A DNA stretch of 64,000 bases from Talpa occidentalis (GCF_014898055.3 NW_023601433.1:89289106-89353105), one strand, 5' to 3'; shown: positions 47,841 through 60,045, counted from the first letter of the stretch. Notes: a model not told the origin generated them from the sequence alone. Program-made: numbers and translations.

Positions 47841-48230
47841 TGTAAGGACAGGACATGGGCACAGGGCAGGTTTTCTGATCCAGCAGACCAGGTAAAGGAG
47901 GAGCCAGAGTCCTCAGTGGTTTTTGCAGGTCTTTTATTGGGATTACCAGGTACACGGCAGGCAGGGGTGCTGGGGGGCCGGGAGCTGGCAGGACTCCCAG
48001 CCCCCAGCAAGTCTTCACTCTGTCTGGGCTCTCCGGCCTTCTCTGCTTCTCTCTCGGCTTCTGCTGGCTTCCCCGAGACGCCGCCCTTAAAAGCCCAGTC
48101 TCAGCCCAGGTGAATCCCATCTCCCTAGGCCCACCCCCTGCTCCAGGTGCCGCCATCAGGACCGCAAGGATCCATCATCCATCCTGATGGCGGGAGGGCA
48201 GAAAAGCCTGACATTTTTCCTTACCCTGCA
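47841..48230 (-). mobile_element. Solo retroviral LTR, 390 bp, reverse, with 5-bp target duplication
   Basis: Read on the minus strand it starts TGCAGGGTAAGG and ends GTCCTTACA, the same termini as the LTR at 17014-17443. It is flanked by the exact duplication GGAGG (47836-47840 and 48231-48235). A TATA-like TTAAAAG lies at 48087-48093 and the AATAAA signal is the complement of 47933-47938. Most of the length matches the first copy with scattered substitutions. It lacks two short segments (about 12 and 30 bp) present there. No internal viral sequence remains. Confidence 0.9.
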
Positions 48231-48478
48231 GGAGGTCACCGCCAAGGCCCAGGGTGGTGGAGGGCGGCAGGGCGGTGTCTGAAGGGGTGAGCCCGGGGCC
48301 TCGGGGTCACTTGCCTGCCATAACCCAGCGTTGCTTCCATAAAAAAATAAATGAGGATGACCACTAGTGGGGGGCCCCTGGCCTTTCAGCCCCACGCAGC
48401 CTCACTGCTTGTTACATGTATCTCCTGAGACCTTGTGCCAAGACTACAAAGGTGCCTGTAGTTTGTTTTAAAACGCAC

Positions 48479-48559
48479 CTGCTCCCCACTCTCTCTGGTG
48501 AATTCTCTCACCTCCTGCACCCCAGTTCTTGTATGCATACATAAATAAATCTTAAAAAA
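48479..48559 (+). mobile_element. SINE 3' fragment, subtype B
   Basis: Only the last third is present: CTGCTCCCCACTCTCTCTGG, GTGAATTCTCTCACCTCCTG, CACCCCAGTTCTTGTATG, then CATACATAAATAAATCTT. The tRNA-like head is missing, so this is a 5'-truncated insertion or a remnant. Confidence 0.85.
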
Positions 48560-49594
48560 AGCAAAAATATTTTAATATAAAAATAAAATAAAATGCAGCT
48601 GGGAAAAGCGGGTGGGGCTCTGGGGGGAAGTGCTGACTCATTGTACTCCCTGATGACTGGGCGGGGGAGGAGCCTGGGGCATTCATTACCGCTTATCCCC
48701 ACTGTCATTATTTCTACAATAAAAGTTCTAAAATACATAAAAGGAAACAAATAAAAATTTCCATTTCCACTTTTATGGCTGGGTTTAAATTTTTTTAACC
48801 TGGGTTTATTTTTCTTCTAACCACTTTTCACTCCCTGATAGAGAACATATATTTTTAATTCCGCCCCCAATTTTCACTCTGGAGAGCACGTCTCAGGGCG
48901 TGAGGATGCTCAAAGCACCCCCCCAGGACAGGCGGCCCGGGCTAACCCGGGGTGGGGGGGGATCAAGCTGCAGGCGTGAGGGCGGAGCGCCAGTTCCCCG
49001 TGGGGGCGGGGGACAGAACCCCATCACAGGAACTCCATGGGGTGCCCTCCCGCTGCAGGAGCTGGGGCGCCCTGGCACCTTCCACTCGGGGAAGTCCCCA
49101 GGCCTCTCAGGGGCGGGGTCTCATCTTGGACCTTACTATGAGCGCCCCCAGCAAGAAGCTGTGGTTCCTGGAGAAGAAGGGACGCCCCCGACCTTGCATC
49201 TCCCCCAAGACCACATGGGGGCCCCTCGGTGTCCAGGGCTCCCCAGGGCGCTGCTGTTTGCAGGGCTCAGGGCTCCTTCCCGGGCCGGCCTCGGGCAGCC
49301 CGGGTCTGCAGGAGCCGCAGGGTCCACATGAATGAGGCAGCCAGTCCGCCCCAGGCGCGGGGAGCAGGGGCCGTTTGGGTCTGTGACAGCGTTTTAACCT
49401 TTAGGAGCGCTGTGCGTGAGGACGAGTACACGGGCCCTGTATGACTCGGATCTTGCTGTGGCATCACTTTCCCTCATTTCGGAGATGACTGTCTTGTGAC
49501 AGCGCCTGGCGGCTCCTGCTGTTTGCCCAGCTCGGCTCTGGAGGCTCCACCGCCCTCAGCCAAGTCTCTGGAACCCCAGGAGGTGCATGTTGCA
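48560..49594. other. Unique DNA, nothing firm
   Basis: AT-rich to about 48870, then GC-rich. A short frame from 49138 reads like a basic peptide but has no recognised family or splice context. Confidence 0.45.
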
Positions 49595-49660
49595 GCGACC
49601 CCTCTTGTCCAGACAGGGAAACTGAGGCACAGTGCTGTCAAGTCAGCGCCCAGTTTTCCA
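49595..49660 (+). repeat. MIR SINE relic
   Basis: CAGACAGGGAAACTGAGGCA near 49609, followed by CAGTGCTGTCAAGTC, matches the MIR segment 'cagatgaggaaactgaggcacagagagg..aagt'. Only this conserved part is clear. Confidence 0.65.
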
Positions 49661-52431
49661 GGCAACCAGAGGCCTAAGGAGGGTTCGCCTCGGTACCCGG
49701 GCCCTTGGAGAACCTTCCAGGTCAGGTAAATCTCAGAGCAAGTAGCTGAGAAACCTTCCCAGAGAGGGGTGTGGGGGCAGCTGGGTGGACCCTGCCTTCA
49801 CCTGCCCCTGGGAATCCTGTGAGCAGCTCTGCCTCCTCCAGCTGCCCAGAAGTGGGGTGCCACATGTGGGGGCCCAGGCGGACAGGAGGGCCCAAGCGGG
49901 TGGCTCCGGGACTTGGGGCTCCCCGAGCAGGGGGACACCACGATCAGAGGGCCGGTGCCACCCAGCCCTGCACGCTGGCCAGGCAAGACTCCGAGGACCA
50001 GTGTCCTGAGTTCTCACTTCAATGTCTCCCGCCGCCGCATGGCTAAGGGTGTCCGAGGCAGGCTGGGCAGGACTGAGGCAGCCTCTCGGCTGGACCCACA
50101 AGCGGGCACTGCTGGCCGTCTCAGGACCAAGAAGCAAAAGCCAGAGAACGACAGCCAAGGAGGGGTCCAGTCTGGCCACACCGGGAGCCACAGCAGCTGA
50201 GCGGTCACCGGAAAGGGAGCAAAGGCGGTCCATCGCCCCCACTGAGTGGCCACCACACCCCACCAGCCGGCATCTGGCGTCTCGGCGTCCTCGGCTGCCC
50301 AGCTCAGGGGGGTCTGTGGTGCCCCCGCCGCACGGGAGGTTCACAGCGGGTCTCACTGCTGGAGCGTGCGGCCCCCTGGCTGTGATTCCCCCGGGTTTGT
50401 AACTCAGAGCAAGGGACGCAGCGTGTGGAGCGCCTGATTCGGGCCCCCAGAGCTGCGGCCCTCCGAGCTCAGGTGTGCGGTGCACACGCGCTGGCCTGTG
50501 CTCCCGGCCCAGGCGTCCACAGTCACGGCAGGTGCGAGGCTGCAGGTGCCGGCCACGGAGGCCGCGGGCGGGGCATCAACACGCCTGGTTGAACTCATTC
50601 ACCCTGCAGGCCCCGACCAGCCGCCAGCGCGGGGACCGGCCTCGACAGCACGTCCCCAGGAGGGCCGAGAGGCAGGGCGGCCCGGGGACCTGGGGCGAGG
50701 GTGCCGCCAGCTCGCGCTCTCTGGCCCGCGTTATTCAGGACCCCGTCCCTGTCTTCGGCTCAGAGAACAGTCTCAGCAGTGTCAGCAACAGCCGGTGTTT
50801 CCAGGACAGCGGATCTGCTTGGGGAGGGGCAGAGTGGAGACGGAGCCACGGGTCTTCTGAGACGGCGAGGACACCCGCTGTCGCTGCACTTCGATGCCCA
50901 CAGCTGACGGGCGGCCGTGCCCTCGGGTGTCGCGGGGCCGCCCAGTGTCCTCACCGGAGCCCCTGCGAGGGCCCGAGACCCCCGGGCATGCACGTGAAAT
51001 TCAATAAACCCGGAGCCCTCCAGAGCCCGCCTTGGCTTTGCCCAAGGGCAGTGCCCCTTCCCGCCAGTAGGGGGCGCTCTGCAGAGCTGGTCAAGATGCA
51101 GGGTTTTCACAGGCAGGAAAAGGCGAAGACTTCAGGTGGAGGAGGCCATCCTGAGGGCTGTGGACAAGGGCCTCCTGACCCATCACCTTTTTCTTTGGGG
51201 ACTGAGCAAGATGACCTCACTGGTGCTGACCAGTACTCTCACCCTGCCCAGTCGGGCCCGCACCCCGGGGGGCCTGACACCTGAGGGGTTGGTATTCAGT
51301 CCTGGTGGGCTGGGCACCCGGGCGTCTCCCGTTGTTCTTGAAGCCCAGCAGGGCCCCTTTAGTCCCCACCCTTGCAGTGTCCACTCAATGGCCACGGATA
51401 TCTCGGGGTGCACCACCTGGGCCAGCGGCAAGGACTGAAGAGGAAATAAGGCCTCGCTAGATAAGCTCGCTGGGATGTGGGGGCACGGAGCCTCTGCTTC
51501 TTTAAATTCCCACCTGGGGGGACTCGTAGATGGATCAGGAGGAGCCGGGTCACCTCTCCACAACCCCCCTGGAGGCTGCATCTCATATCCATGCCATTAT
51601 CACCTGCCACCGCACCTCCTCCCGTCAAGCCACTTGGCCCTGGAATCAATTAGCAGTGAATTATTTATACCCACATCGGTGGCAAAGTGTTCCCCAGCTG
51701 TTGTCTCGTGAAAGACATCTTGTTCTTCTCAGATCTCGCCCCAGGCGTGTGTGCGAGTGACCAAACCCATCCATCATCAGTGGAAAGGGGGGTGCTCCTT
51801 GCCTTTTCCAAAGATAAAGACACGTTCGCCCACAGGCTCCCTGGCTCCCTTTTGGAAAGTTAAGCCATCAATCACCGCCAGCGACTTCGGCTGTCGCGTA
51901 GCTGGATGGATTTTAACTGCCTCCACGCTGGACCCAGGCTAGGCAGCCCTCGGGGAGACCGGAACCCCCCCGGTCACCCTGACAAGCTCCGGGACACGCC
52001 CCTCCCTCCCTCCTGAAGGCTGCGTGGAGACACACGTCACTGTCACGGGGGGCCAAAGTCCGTCGGCAAAGCAAAGAGTGGCATCTCCAAGGACTTTAGT
52101 CGAGACTCCGGCACTTTCTATCTAGGTGTTTTCTGCTTCCAAATAAATCCATCCAGTGTCCTATGTCCCCCACTAGCTCTCCCGGCCCCCCCGGAAGCAG
52201 CCAGGCAACTGATCAGCTCACCTGGGAAAACACACCATGGATATCAGCGCGGCCGCTACCCTCAGAAGCCAGTGTTGGCTGCCCGAGGAGTTCTCTGGGG
52301 ACTCAAAGAGGGACCTTGATAAGAGAAGGTCTGGAGAGGCCCCTGGATTTGTTCTCAGTGTGATGAGAAGCCACCAACGGCTACTGAACAAAAGCTCAAC
52401 CCTCTTCATCATTTTAAGATATGCCTTAGCG
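49661..52431. other. Single-copy GC-rich DNA, no gene
   Basis: Overlapping open frames of 250 codons (minus) and 269 codons (plus) span 49733-51284. They overlap each other, have no domain, and consist of Pro/Ser/Arg/Gly-rich text, as expected from GC-rich DNA. A small AT-rich patch lies at 51630-51680. Confidence 0.5.
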
Positions 52432-52690
52432 AGGCCTCCCTGGTGGCCCGGGGGTTGAGTCTCAGCGCTCTCAAGCTATCGGCAGCCACTGTGGCCTGAG
52501 TTCGATCCCCGGCCAGGGAGCGACCCACAGGACACAGCAGACCTCTCCTGTCTCCCCGCTGCTCCCCTCGGCAATGTGTTTCAGTGGATTCGCCTCTTCT
52601 TCTCCCCGCTCTGCCTCTGGTGGGTCCTCTCACCTCTTGCCTGCACCCCAGCTCTTCATGCATAAATAAAATACATCTTAAAAATAAATA
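52432..52690 (+). mobile_element. tRNA-derived SINE, subtype B
   Basis: AGGCCTCCCTGGTGGCCCGG head, an intact B-box-like GAGTTCGATCCCCGG near 52499, body GCCAGGGAGCGACCCACAGG, GGCAATGTGTTTCAGTGGAT, and tail CATAAATAAAATACATCTT. This is the best-preserved subtype B head in the window. No convincing target duplication was found. Confidence 0.92.
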
Positions 52691-55600
52691 ACTTGTCCTA
52701 GCTCACCTGTTGAGAGAGGCAAGGTGAAGCCAGCAGGGCATCCCTGTGGCGCTCTCGTCCACAGGGAAGGTGCCAGAGGCCTGGGGGATGGCGAGAAGCT
52801 CCCCGGGGAACATGCCTGAAGGGGGTGAGGAACCCTGCTCTGCTGAGGTGGAAGCACCAAGGAGGCCCCTTCCGGAGAGAAAACCTGGGGGCGCGTAGGC
52901 CAGCGATGGCCGTTCATCCCAGGCCCAGCGTGGTCCGTGAAGAAGGCAGTGACCAGCAGGACTTCGCTGAGCTGGAGGACCCTGCTCTGCACAGACACCG
53001 TGGCGAGGAGGGGAGGCCGGGCTGCAGGTCAGAGGAAATACTTGCAAAAGCCGCCCCGACAAAGGACCCTTCCCCAGCAGAGCCCCGAGACGTGGCAACA
53101 AGAAAACAGCCCGACTAAAGCGGGGCGGAGATGCTGAGGACACCGCCCTCCAGAGCCGCCCGCGAAGACATGCCGTCTGGCGCCATGGGCACGCGACTTA
53201 GAACAGCACAAGCCAAGGACACGGTGACGGTGGCCGCATCGGGGGCTGGCAGCACGGGGGGCTGCTGCGAGGACAAGGAGCCACGGGGTGCCCCTGCTGC
53301 TGTGGGGTCCCCACAGGCCCCACTGCTCCGTGGAGCCGGAGAAACGTGACCGAGGACCAGCCACAACCAATCAGAAACAGACGCTGAGCATCTGACTGCG
53401 CGACTGGGGCCACCGGGGCAGGGGGAGGGGGTTTTGGGGGTTGCCCAGGGGGCCTGGTGGGCACAGGGGGTGGGCAGGGGATGAGAACACACCTTTGTGG
53501 AGGCTCAAACCCATAACCCCAAAGAGACAATGCTGCCAGCCAACCTGCCCTCGGTGCGCAGAACTTGAGAAGAGACATCCCTGCAGAGCAGGCAAGTGCT
53601 CCCCCCAAATTGCCTCAGACCTCTTCTCAGCACGTAAAAATAAAGCCACAGCTCGCACGAGCAGGTGCCCGAGCACTGCTCACCCTGGGGCATAATTCTC
53701 AAAGTTGTAAGAATAGGCACCCACCTCACGCAAGGCTGAGCAAGGATCCCCGTCCCCCCGACACCCCTGTCTGCTGAGGGGCTTCCGGGCAGACCCCCTG
53801 GGAAGTCCCCTGCGGCCCTTCTAGATCCAGCCCCATTTGTACTTTCCTCACCGAGACCAGGCTCTGTGCCACCAGCGAGGTCAGCCGCGAGCCGGCGCCC
53901 GGGGTGGGAAGGTCCCAGTGCAGCGGGGTGGGTGCCTGGGCCCGCGGGGCTCCCCACTCAGCGGCTCAGCCCCCAGCTTTGGAGGGGCTCTGCTTTCTTC
54001 AGGTCCCAGGTGATGAATTTATGCTTTTGTTGCTATGGTAATTTATATTTCCGCTGTTTTAATAACCTCATCAAGCTCAGGCAATCAGGAGGCATGTGGC
54101 ATCTCTCCATAATTCAACCCCAAACCATTCATAACGACTCGCGGTGCCGCCGGAGACGTTGCAGGAGGAAATTAAAAGCAAATAGAAATAAGTCATCTCA
54201 AGCCTGAAAGCTATAAATATTTGAGGTGGGAGCATGATAAACGCTTCGAGAAAGATCTTTGATGATAGGGACAGATATTTCTAATAAATGGGGCAGAAAA
54301 ATGATACATCGTCAAAGAAATACCTTTGAGGCATTTTTTTTTCTCCCATCAAAAGACAAAGAGGAGACGCAGCTGATTCTGGAGATAAACAACACGCGAC
54401 GCGCACAGTCTCGGGGGACAGGTGTGTGACATCCGACCACGCGGCCATTAGTATTAGCTCTTCTGCGAATATTGGAGTCTAAAAGGTGTGATTAGTACAG
54501 ACGGAACTTGGGGGCCAAGAGAGTGAACAATGGGTGGATCTGGAAAAAGGGATCTCTCAACGCGTGGGCAGAGCCCGTGTCCAGCCCTGCTGTGCGCCTC
54601 ACGTCAGCACAGCCACGCAGATCCACGCGGCGCGTGCTGAGAAGCTGCATGGGTGTTGCCTGTTTGTCCCTGGACGGCCAGGGAGGCTTGCGTCTCTCCA
54701 CAGGCAGTCCCCAGGGCTGCGGCGCCTTCCTGGGCCGGGTGGGCGCGCGGCTGCGTCTATGTCCCCGTGAGAAGCCTGGTCCTTCCAGAGGGTGACTCGG
54801 GAGGGTCTGTCCAACCGTTGGCTTGTCTGTCCGTTCACACTTCCCGTGGATGCGGGCCGCGGCTCCCCTGGCTGACGCCTGCTTGGAGCTGAGTGAGACC
54901 GTGCGGGTCCCCGGCGCCGTGAGGACCAGGTGGGCCACGCTGAGGGTGTCGGTCACGTCAAGGACTGGCCGGGAAGGAGAGACGCAGCGGGTGTAGGTGG
55001 GGCTGCTCCCAGACAGAGGGTCTCTGAGGACATCAGGCTGAAGCTGAGACACAAAGCAAGAGGAGCCAGTGGCAGACGTTTCCAGAAGGCGGGGGAGGGG
55101 AGCAGGCGCTGTCCTGGGCAAGGCCGATCCTACCGCGGGCGGCCCCACCCGATCAAGGAGCTGCTCAAGTTTTGTGTGTTTTGTGTTGGAGGCTGAGCGG
55201 ATTCCCCGAGGGCGGTTTATTTCCTGGACTTTGGAAATTGAAAAATCACAGTAATCCTGTGAGGAAGGTCAGTGCCACGTCACACCTCTGCGCCCCCGTT
55301 CTCAGCAGGACGGGGGCTGCCGAGCAGGACGCGGCCCCCGGAGAGGCATGGAGGCCGGCGACTCGCCAGGCACAGCCAGGCCGGGGCATGACAGGAGGCC
55401 CGTCCCCGCAGCCCTGCCTGGCCACAAGCAGAGGCAGGAGCTGCTCGCGTCTGGGGTCACGGCCCGCGGGGGCCGCTGCTTCGGCGTGGGGCGCTGACCC
55501 GGCCTCCCGTAATGCAGGGACGTTTTCAGGAGTTTGATGTGCGGCGAGACGTCGACTTTCTCACGACTTCTCACCATGCCCTCCACCACGTCATCACCGG

Positions 55601-56009
55601 CATCGCCTCCATCAAATCACCACCAGCATCTTGTTCGGTGCGGTCACCTGGACAGCTTCTCCGTCATTACCATCCTCGTCCTCCCCATCAGCGGAATCCT
55701 CAGCGTCAGGATCCTCTTCGTCACTCCTTTTATTAAGAAGCCCCCCCTGAGTCTGTTCCGAGGACAGCAGAGCTGGACAGCAGCGCGTCGGATGGGCAGC
55801 GCCTCCACTCCCTCCCGCGGCGGCCCTACCCTCGCGCAAACCCCCGCGCGCTGCCCAAGACTCAGCCCTTGCCACGGCCTCACACTTGCCTGAAACGGGG
55901 ATTCTGTCACGAGAGGCCTCTGCAGGACACAGCGTGGGCTTCCATTGGCATTAAATCAAAAGTGAAATGGGGGTCAAGCTCGACACCCCATTATAAAACC
56001 GAGCCCATA
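52691..56009. other. Single-copy DNA, no confirmed gene
   Basis: 52700-54000 is GC-rich. 54010-54350 is AT-rich with TTTATGCTTTTGTTGC and ATTTCTAATAAATGG. 54500-55500 is GC-rich. On the minus strand, 55612-55760 encodes an Asp/Glu-rich stretch that ends at a stop; it is not recognised (see findings). 55993-56009 is the left target duplication of the next SINE. Confidence 0.45.
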
Positions 56010-56334
56010 TGGGCCTCCCCGGTGGTGCAGCGGTGGAGCGCTGGGTTGCGAAGCTGCCCGCGGCCTCTGCGGCGCCGGTTCGATCCCCGGCTGCTCCCCG
56101 GCCACCGGAGGAGGGTCCCGCATGGTGCGCAGACCTCTCCTGCCGCCCGCTGCTCCCCTCAGCAGTGTCCTTCGGTCCTTCTGCCTGCTCTCCTCCCCGC
56201 TCTGGCTCTGGTGAATCCTCTCACCCTCCCGCGCTTCTGACTGTGCCTGGTGCTTGTATAAGTAAGTAAGTAAATAAATAAACAAACAAATAAATAAATC
56301 TTTTAAAAAATAAATAAATAAAATAAATAAATAA
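56010..56334 (+). mobile_element. tRNA-derived SINE, subtype A, with 17-bp target duplication
   Basis: The most canonical copy: GGGCCTCCCCGGTGGTGCAG, B-box-like GGTTCGATCCCCGGCTGC near 56077, CAGTGTCCTTCGGTCCTTCT, CTCTGGCTCTGGTGAATCCT, then a long AAATAAAT/AAGTAAGT tail with CTTTTAAAAAAT. Exact duplications ATAAAACCGAGCCCATA lie at 55993-56009 and 56335-56351. Good duplications and an intact promoter-like head suggest a relatively recent insertion. Confidence 0.96.
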
Positions 56335-56351
56335 ATAAAACCGAGCCCATA

Positions 56352-58083
56352 GTGCTGCTCATTTAAACATACGTGGCACAGCGCTCCCCCTGTCCACCTG
56401 GGGCCGTGCAGGTGCTGCTCTTCTTCACCCGCTCTCTCCTCAGGGCCGCAGCCTCCCGCCTGCCGCGCCCTGCGCCTGCCGGGGCTTCTCCTCACTGACC
56501 TCCCTCAGTGGAGGCCACGCTCCTCAAGGCCGCCTGCACCCACGCAGGCCTCCCCCAGCAGACCTGTGCCTTTCGGGGCCGCTCTCCCTGCCCGCCCGTG
56601 TCCGTGCAAGTGCCCTTTGTTCCTCGTCCCGTCCCCAATAAACCTGCTCTTCGAATATAAAAGATAAATAAATAAACGTACTCGGCCAACAAAGGGGATG
56701 CGGAATCATGTGCTGGACGATCACGGCAGGATGACATCTCGCTTGTGGCCCGGTGTTTGCAGCGGCCTGCGGTTTCCCTCAGATGTGATTTTCTGTGGTA
56801 TTTTGTTTCCATTTCTGTCTCGTCTGTGCACGTCCTCTGTCTGGGTTTATTAACGTGTTTGCATTTTTATTGGTTTATTTACAGACGTGCTTCATGTCAC
56901 AAGGATGGACACGCCCCGTCCTGTCCTCCACAAGTCCCGGGGCGGGTTTCCTCGGCCTTCCCGTCCCAGCGCCGGGCGGCGAGCGGAGGTCGGGGCCTGT
57001 GGCGCGGCCACACGTGCGTGTTCCCGTGAACAGTTTATGACTCTTCCGTGCGGCGTGGAAGCCTGCCGTGCTCGTAGATCCGCTGGAGACGCAGCCCCTG
57101 TTTTCCCTGTCGCTGCAGCCGGCCCCCGCCCTGGCCCGGTCACGCCGCTCCTGCGGCCCCGGTCCCCGCTCTCTCTAGAGCCTCGCGCGGGTTTTCTCTC
57201 ATTTAAGCCAGACCCGGGGGCCTGCTCGGGGCTGGTGAGGAGGTGAAAATGGAAAAACAGCCTGCTGCGGGGACCCGCTGTGCGTCCCCTGAAAAGCTGG
57301 ATTCCCATATCCTGTCTCCCCGCCCGCGCCCACCCCTTTCCTGCTCCTCGGAGCAGGCCGCGGAGCAGCAGGGGGTGGAGGTCTGCCGTGCTCTCTCCCC
57401 GGGGGTGTAGGGGCTCCGGACTCCTCACGGCCCCTGCCCCCGAGGGGCAACGGAGCGAAGATGCCCACGGGGCTGTGACAGGGCACTCCAGGGACCAGGC
57501 GTGACCTCTGGGGTGCGCGCCCGGGGGGACGCGGGGCACAGCACACACCTGAAAACAGACGCGCAGAAACAAAGGGACTCATGACCCAGGGGGAGGCAAG
57601 CGGGGCTGGGAGAGAGGGAGAGCCATGACACGGACTGGCGGGCAGGGGGCAGGCGCCTCAGTGCTACCCCCGACGGAGTCCTCAGAGCAGAGAGCGACCC
57701 GAGCCACATGTGGTGCAGAGGACAGCTGCCAGCGCACACGCGCCAGGATTCTCCTGAGAGGGGGGGCCCCGCGGTGAGCCCGTCCTTGCATTCAGGTGGT
57801 GGCTCCGCTCGGCCCGCTCCCAGCAGCCCCTGCTCAGCCCCGGGGCTGGGGTCCAGGGACCCCACCAGAGCAGCCTCCCGGCACAGGTGGAGGTCATGGC
57901 ACTGCTGGAGCCAAGGCCTGAGGGGCTGAGCCCCCACGGCCACCCACCAGCCGGGTCACTCCAGAGCCACTTGCGTGGGGTGTCCCAGGCAGGTGTGCAA
58001 CACCTGTGACGCGTGAGAAGCCTCACAGAGACGTGAGATGATGCACAGAGATAAAGCGGCCTTGTTTTTTAACTATGTTCCTT
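56352..58083. other. Unique DNA, CpG-rich at 56.9-57.2 kb
   Basis: No gene is recognised. CpG is frequent over about 56930-57200 (GGGCGGCGAGCGGAGG, GTGCGGCGTGG). The rest is GC-rich single-copy sequence with chance frames. Confidence 0.45.
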
Positions 58084-58098
58084 CCCTTTGTATTGTTT

Positions 58099-58366
58099 TT
58101 TTTTTTTTAAAGATTTATTTATTTATTTCCACAAGCACTGGGTACAGTCAGAAGTGCGGGAGGGTGAGAGGACTCACCAGAGCCAGAGCGGGGGGCAGAA
58201 CAGGCAGACTGACGAGGTACACTGCTGAGGGGAGCAGCGGGCATGGCAGGAGAGGTCTGCGCGCCATGTGGGACCCTCACCAGTGGCCGGGAATCAAACC
58301 CGCGCTGCAGAGGCTGCGGGCAGCTTCGCAGCCCAGCGCTCAACCGCTGCGCCACCGGGGAGGCCC
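58099..58366 (-). mobile_element. tRNA-derived SINE, subtype A, reverse, inside L1
   Basis: T-rich tail complement (TTTTTTTTTAAAGATTTATT), subtype A body, head GCGCCACCGGGGAGGCCC. Target duplications CCCTTTGTATTGTTT lie at 58084-58098 and 58367-58381. Part of the B-box side is lost (deletion near 58285-58300). The host sequence to the right is antisense L1. Confidence 0.94.
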
Positions 58367-58381
58367 CCCTTTGTATTGTTT

Positions 58382-58640
58382 GTCCAGCTTGATGCAGGTA
58401 AAAGGGACAAATACAAATTACACCACATTTGTGTACAGCCTGATGTCCTGATGTATGCAGATGAACACTGTGATGTCAATGCTACCGTCAAACTAATTAA
58501 CATACCTGTCACCTCGCTGGTTGCCGTTTTCCGCGTGTGTGTGCGCACACGTGCGCTGAGAATTTTAAAGGAAATCAGACAATTTCAAGTACACGATGCG
58601 GCGTTATTAACAGCCCCCTGGTGAATACATGAATACATAT
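58382..58640 (-). mobile_element. L1 LINE 3' fragment, antisense
   Basis: The plus strand reads 'gtgatgtcaatgctaccgtcaaactaattaacatacctgtcacctcgctgg', 'ttaaaggaaatcagacaatttcaagtacacgatgcggcgttattaacagcc'. This is the familiar antisense L1 3' UTR order ('gctaccatcagattaattaacatacctatcatc', 'caagtatacaatacattattattaac'). It probably continues left of the SINE. Truncated and mutated. Confidence 0.7.
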
Positions 58641-59272
58641 TTTTGATCTGTGGAAACTCTCCTGTGATACAGCATTCACAAAGGTTTCAACTCATACATA
58701 GGTGAAGGTTCAAATTTTGTTCTGTGCATAGTTCATCGGTGTCCACATGAACACAGGGTCTTCGCAGTCCTTTCTTTCTGCGCCACCAGAAATTCCTCGA
58801 TCTGAAACCTACGACCCACCATCTGAGACAGAAGCTATTTGCACAACCTCCCTTGCTGGGAATCACACTCGATACTTAGAAACTGAACACATAATGTTTC
58901 AACAATAAAAGAAGATTAAAAACGAAAAAAAAAGCACGCCATCCAGGCACTGCAAATTGCAAGATTCCACAGCGCAGGTTCCCGGGGCTGCTCTCAGCGG
59001 CCCTGCACCCATCACGGCAGCCAGAGTGTAGCTGACCTCCGCGCCCTCTGACGTATGAAAGGACCTCGTCGCGTGTGAGGCTCTCCCTGAAATACAAGCA
59101 CTTACCCGTTATTGTGGGAACACACACACTTCCGTGAACCATCAGTGGATGGACACCTGGCCGCCCGCCTCAGACTATGTTCACGGCTGCCTCGGACATG
59201 GTGTCTAGTCCTGTGTGGTGCAGTGGGGAGCCTCGCCCAAAGTGGAGGGAGCAGGCGCAGAAGGCAGCACTG
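58641..59272. other. Unique AT-neutral DNA
   Basis: Nothing recognised. It could include further decayed L1 sequence to about 58760. Confidence 0.4.
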
Positions 59273-59422
59273 GGGCCTCCCTGGTGGCGCAGGGGTTGGT
59301 CTCAGTTCTATCAAGCTATCACCAGATGCTGCAGCCAGGGAGCTGACCCGCGGGGCCCAGCAGACCTGTCCTCTCCCCCCGCTGCTCCCCTCGGCAGTGG
59401 ATTTCAGTAGATCCTCCTGTTC
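59273..59422 (+). mobile_element. SINE subtype B, 5' part (interrupted by an LTR)
   Basis: GGGCCTCCCTGGTGGCGCAG head through GGCAGTGGATTTCAGTAGAT and CCTCCTGTTC. It stops exactly at CTGTTC (59417-59422), where the LTR at 59423 begins. The missing 3' part resumes at 60046. Confidence 0.93.
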
Positions 59423-60045
59423 TGCTGCACCTCCCCCTGCAGTGACCCTCAGGGCTAATGGCTGTTGCCATGGTCCCTGAGGTCCGGCGTGGGCAGGGAA
59501 CCATGCGCGCAGGGGGAGAACAGCAAACTCCCTAAGTTGCAGAGAAGCCGAATGCCTGCCAAGAGATAACGACCACCAGAAGCCGCCACAGAGATGATTA
59601 AAAAAAATGCTGACCACCTGGAACCTTATCTTGCTGTCTCAGATCTACAAACCTTATTCTGCTACAACTGTCTTTCTAAAATCTTTCCCTTTTCTGGTCG
59701 TTAGTTGCTAATTAAAAAATAAAAATATAAAAAGGCTGATACAAATAAAACATTACTAAACTCTGTGTAACAATAGAATTGTTAGTTTAATGATTTCTCT
59801 GTTGTCCTTGGCTTTGTTAGCTTTTATGATAAAAATATTACTTTGTGAAAAGTATATTCATTGTTCCTATGCTTTTAGAGAACATATAAATACTGGCCAC
59901 TAACCCAAATAAAATTACACTCAAATTTACACTCTCTCTTGAAGTGTGTCTGTTTGTCATTTCTTTAACCAAATCCCTGACCACCCTGCGCAGTCTCTCA
60001 ACCCTGAGACGGCCTCATCGTCTACTGCTGTGCTGGTCCGCGGCA
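59423..60045 (+). mobile_element. Solo LTR, betaretrovirus-like, 623 bp, inserted in a SINE
   Basis: Begins TGCTGCACC and ends GTCCGCGGCA, flanked by an exact 6-bp duplication CTGTTC (59417-59422 and 60046-60051) copied from the host SINE. A TATA box (ATATAAATA, 59884-59892) lies only about 16 bp before an AATAAA signal at 59908-59913. A short R region with the signal just after the TATA box, together with a 6-bp duplication, is typical of betaretroviruses (ERV2). No gag, pol or env remains, so it is a solo LTR. Because the SINE supplies both sides of the target, the boundaries are exact. Confidence 0.9.

Noticed and set aside
49138..49335. Basic peptide frame starting MSAPSKK
   Set aside because: No family recognised, no exon boundaries, and surrounding DNA has similar chance frames.
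49733..51284. Frames of 250 (minus) and 269 (plus) codons
   Set aside because: They overlap on opposite strands, have no recognised motif, and match GC-driven composition.
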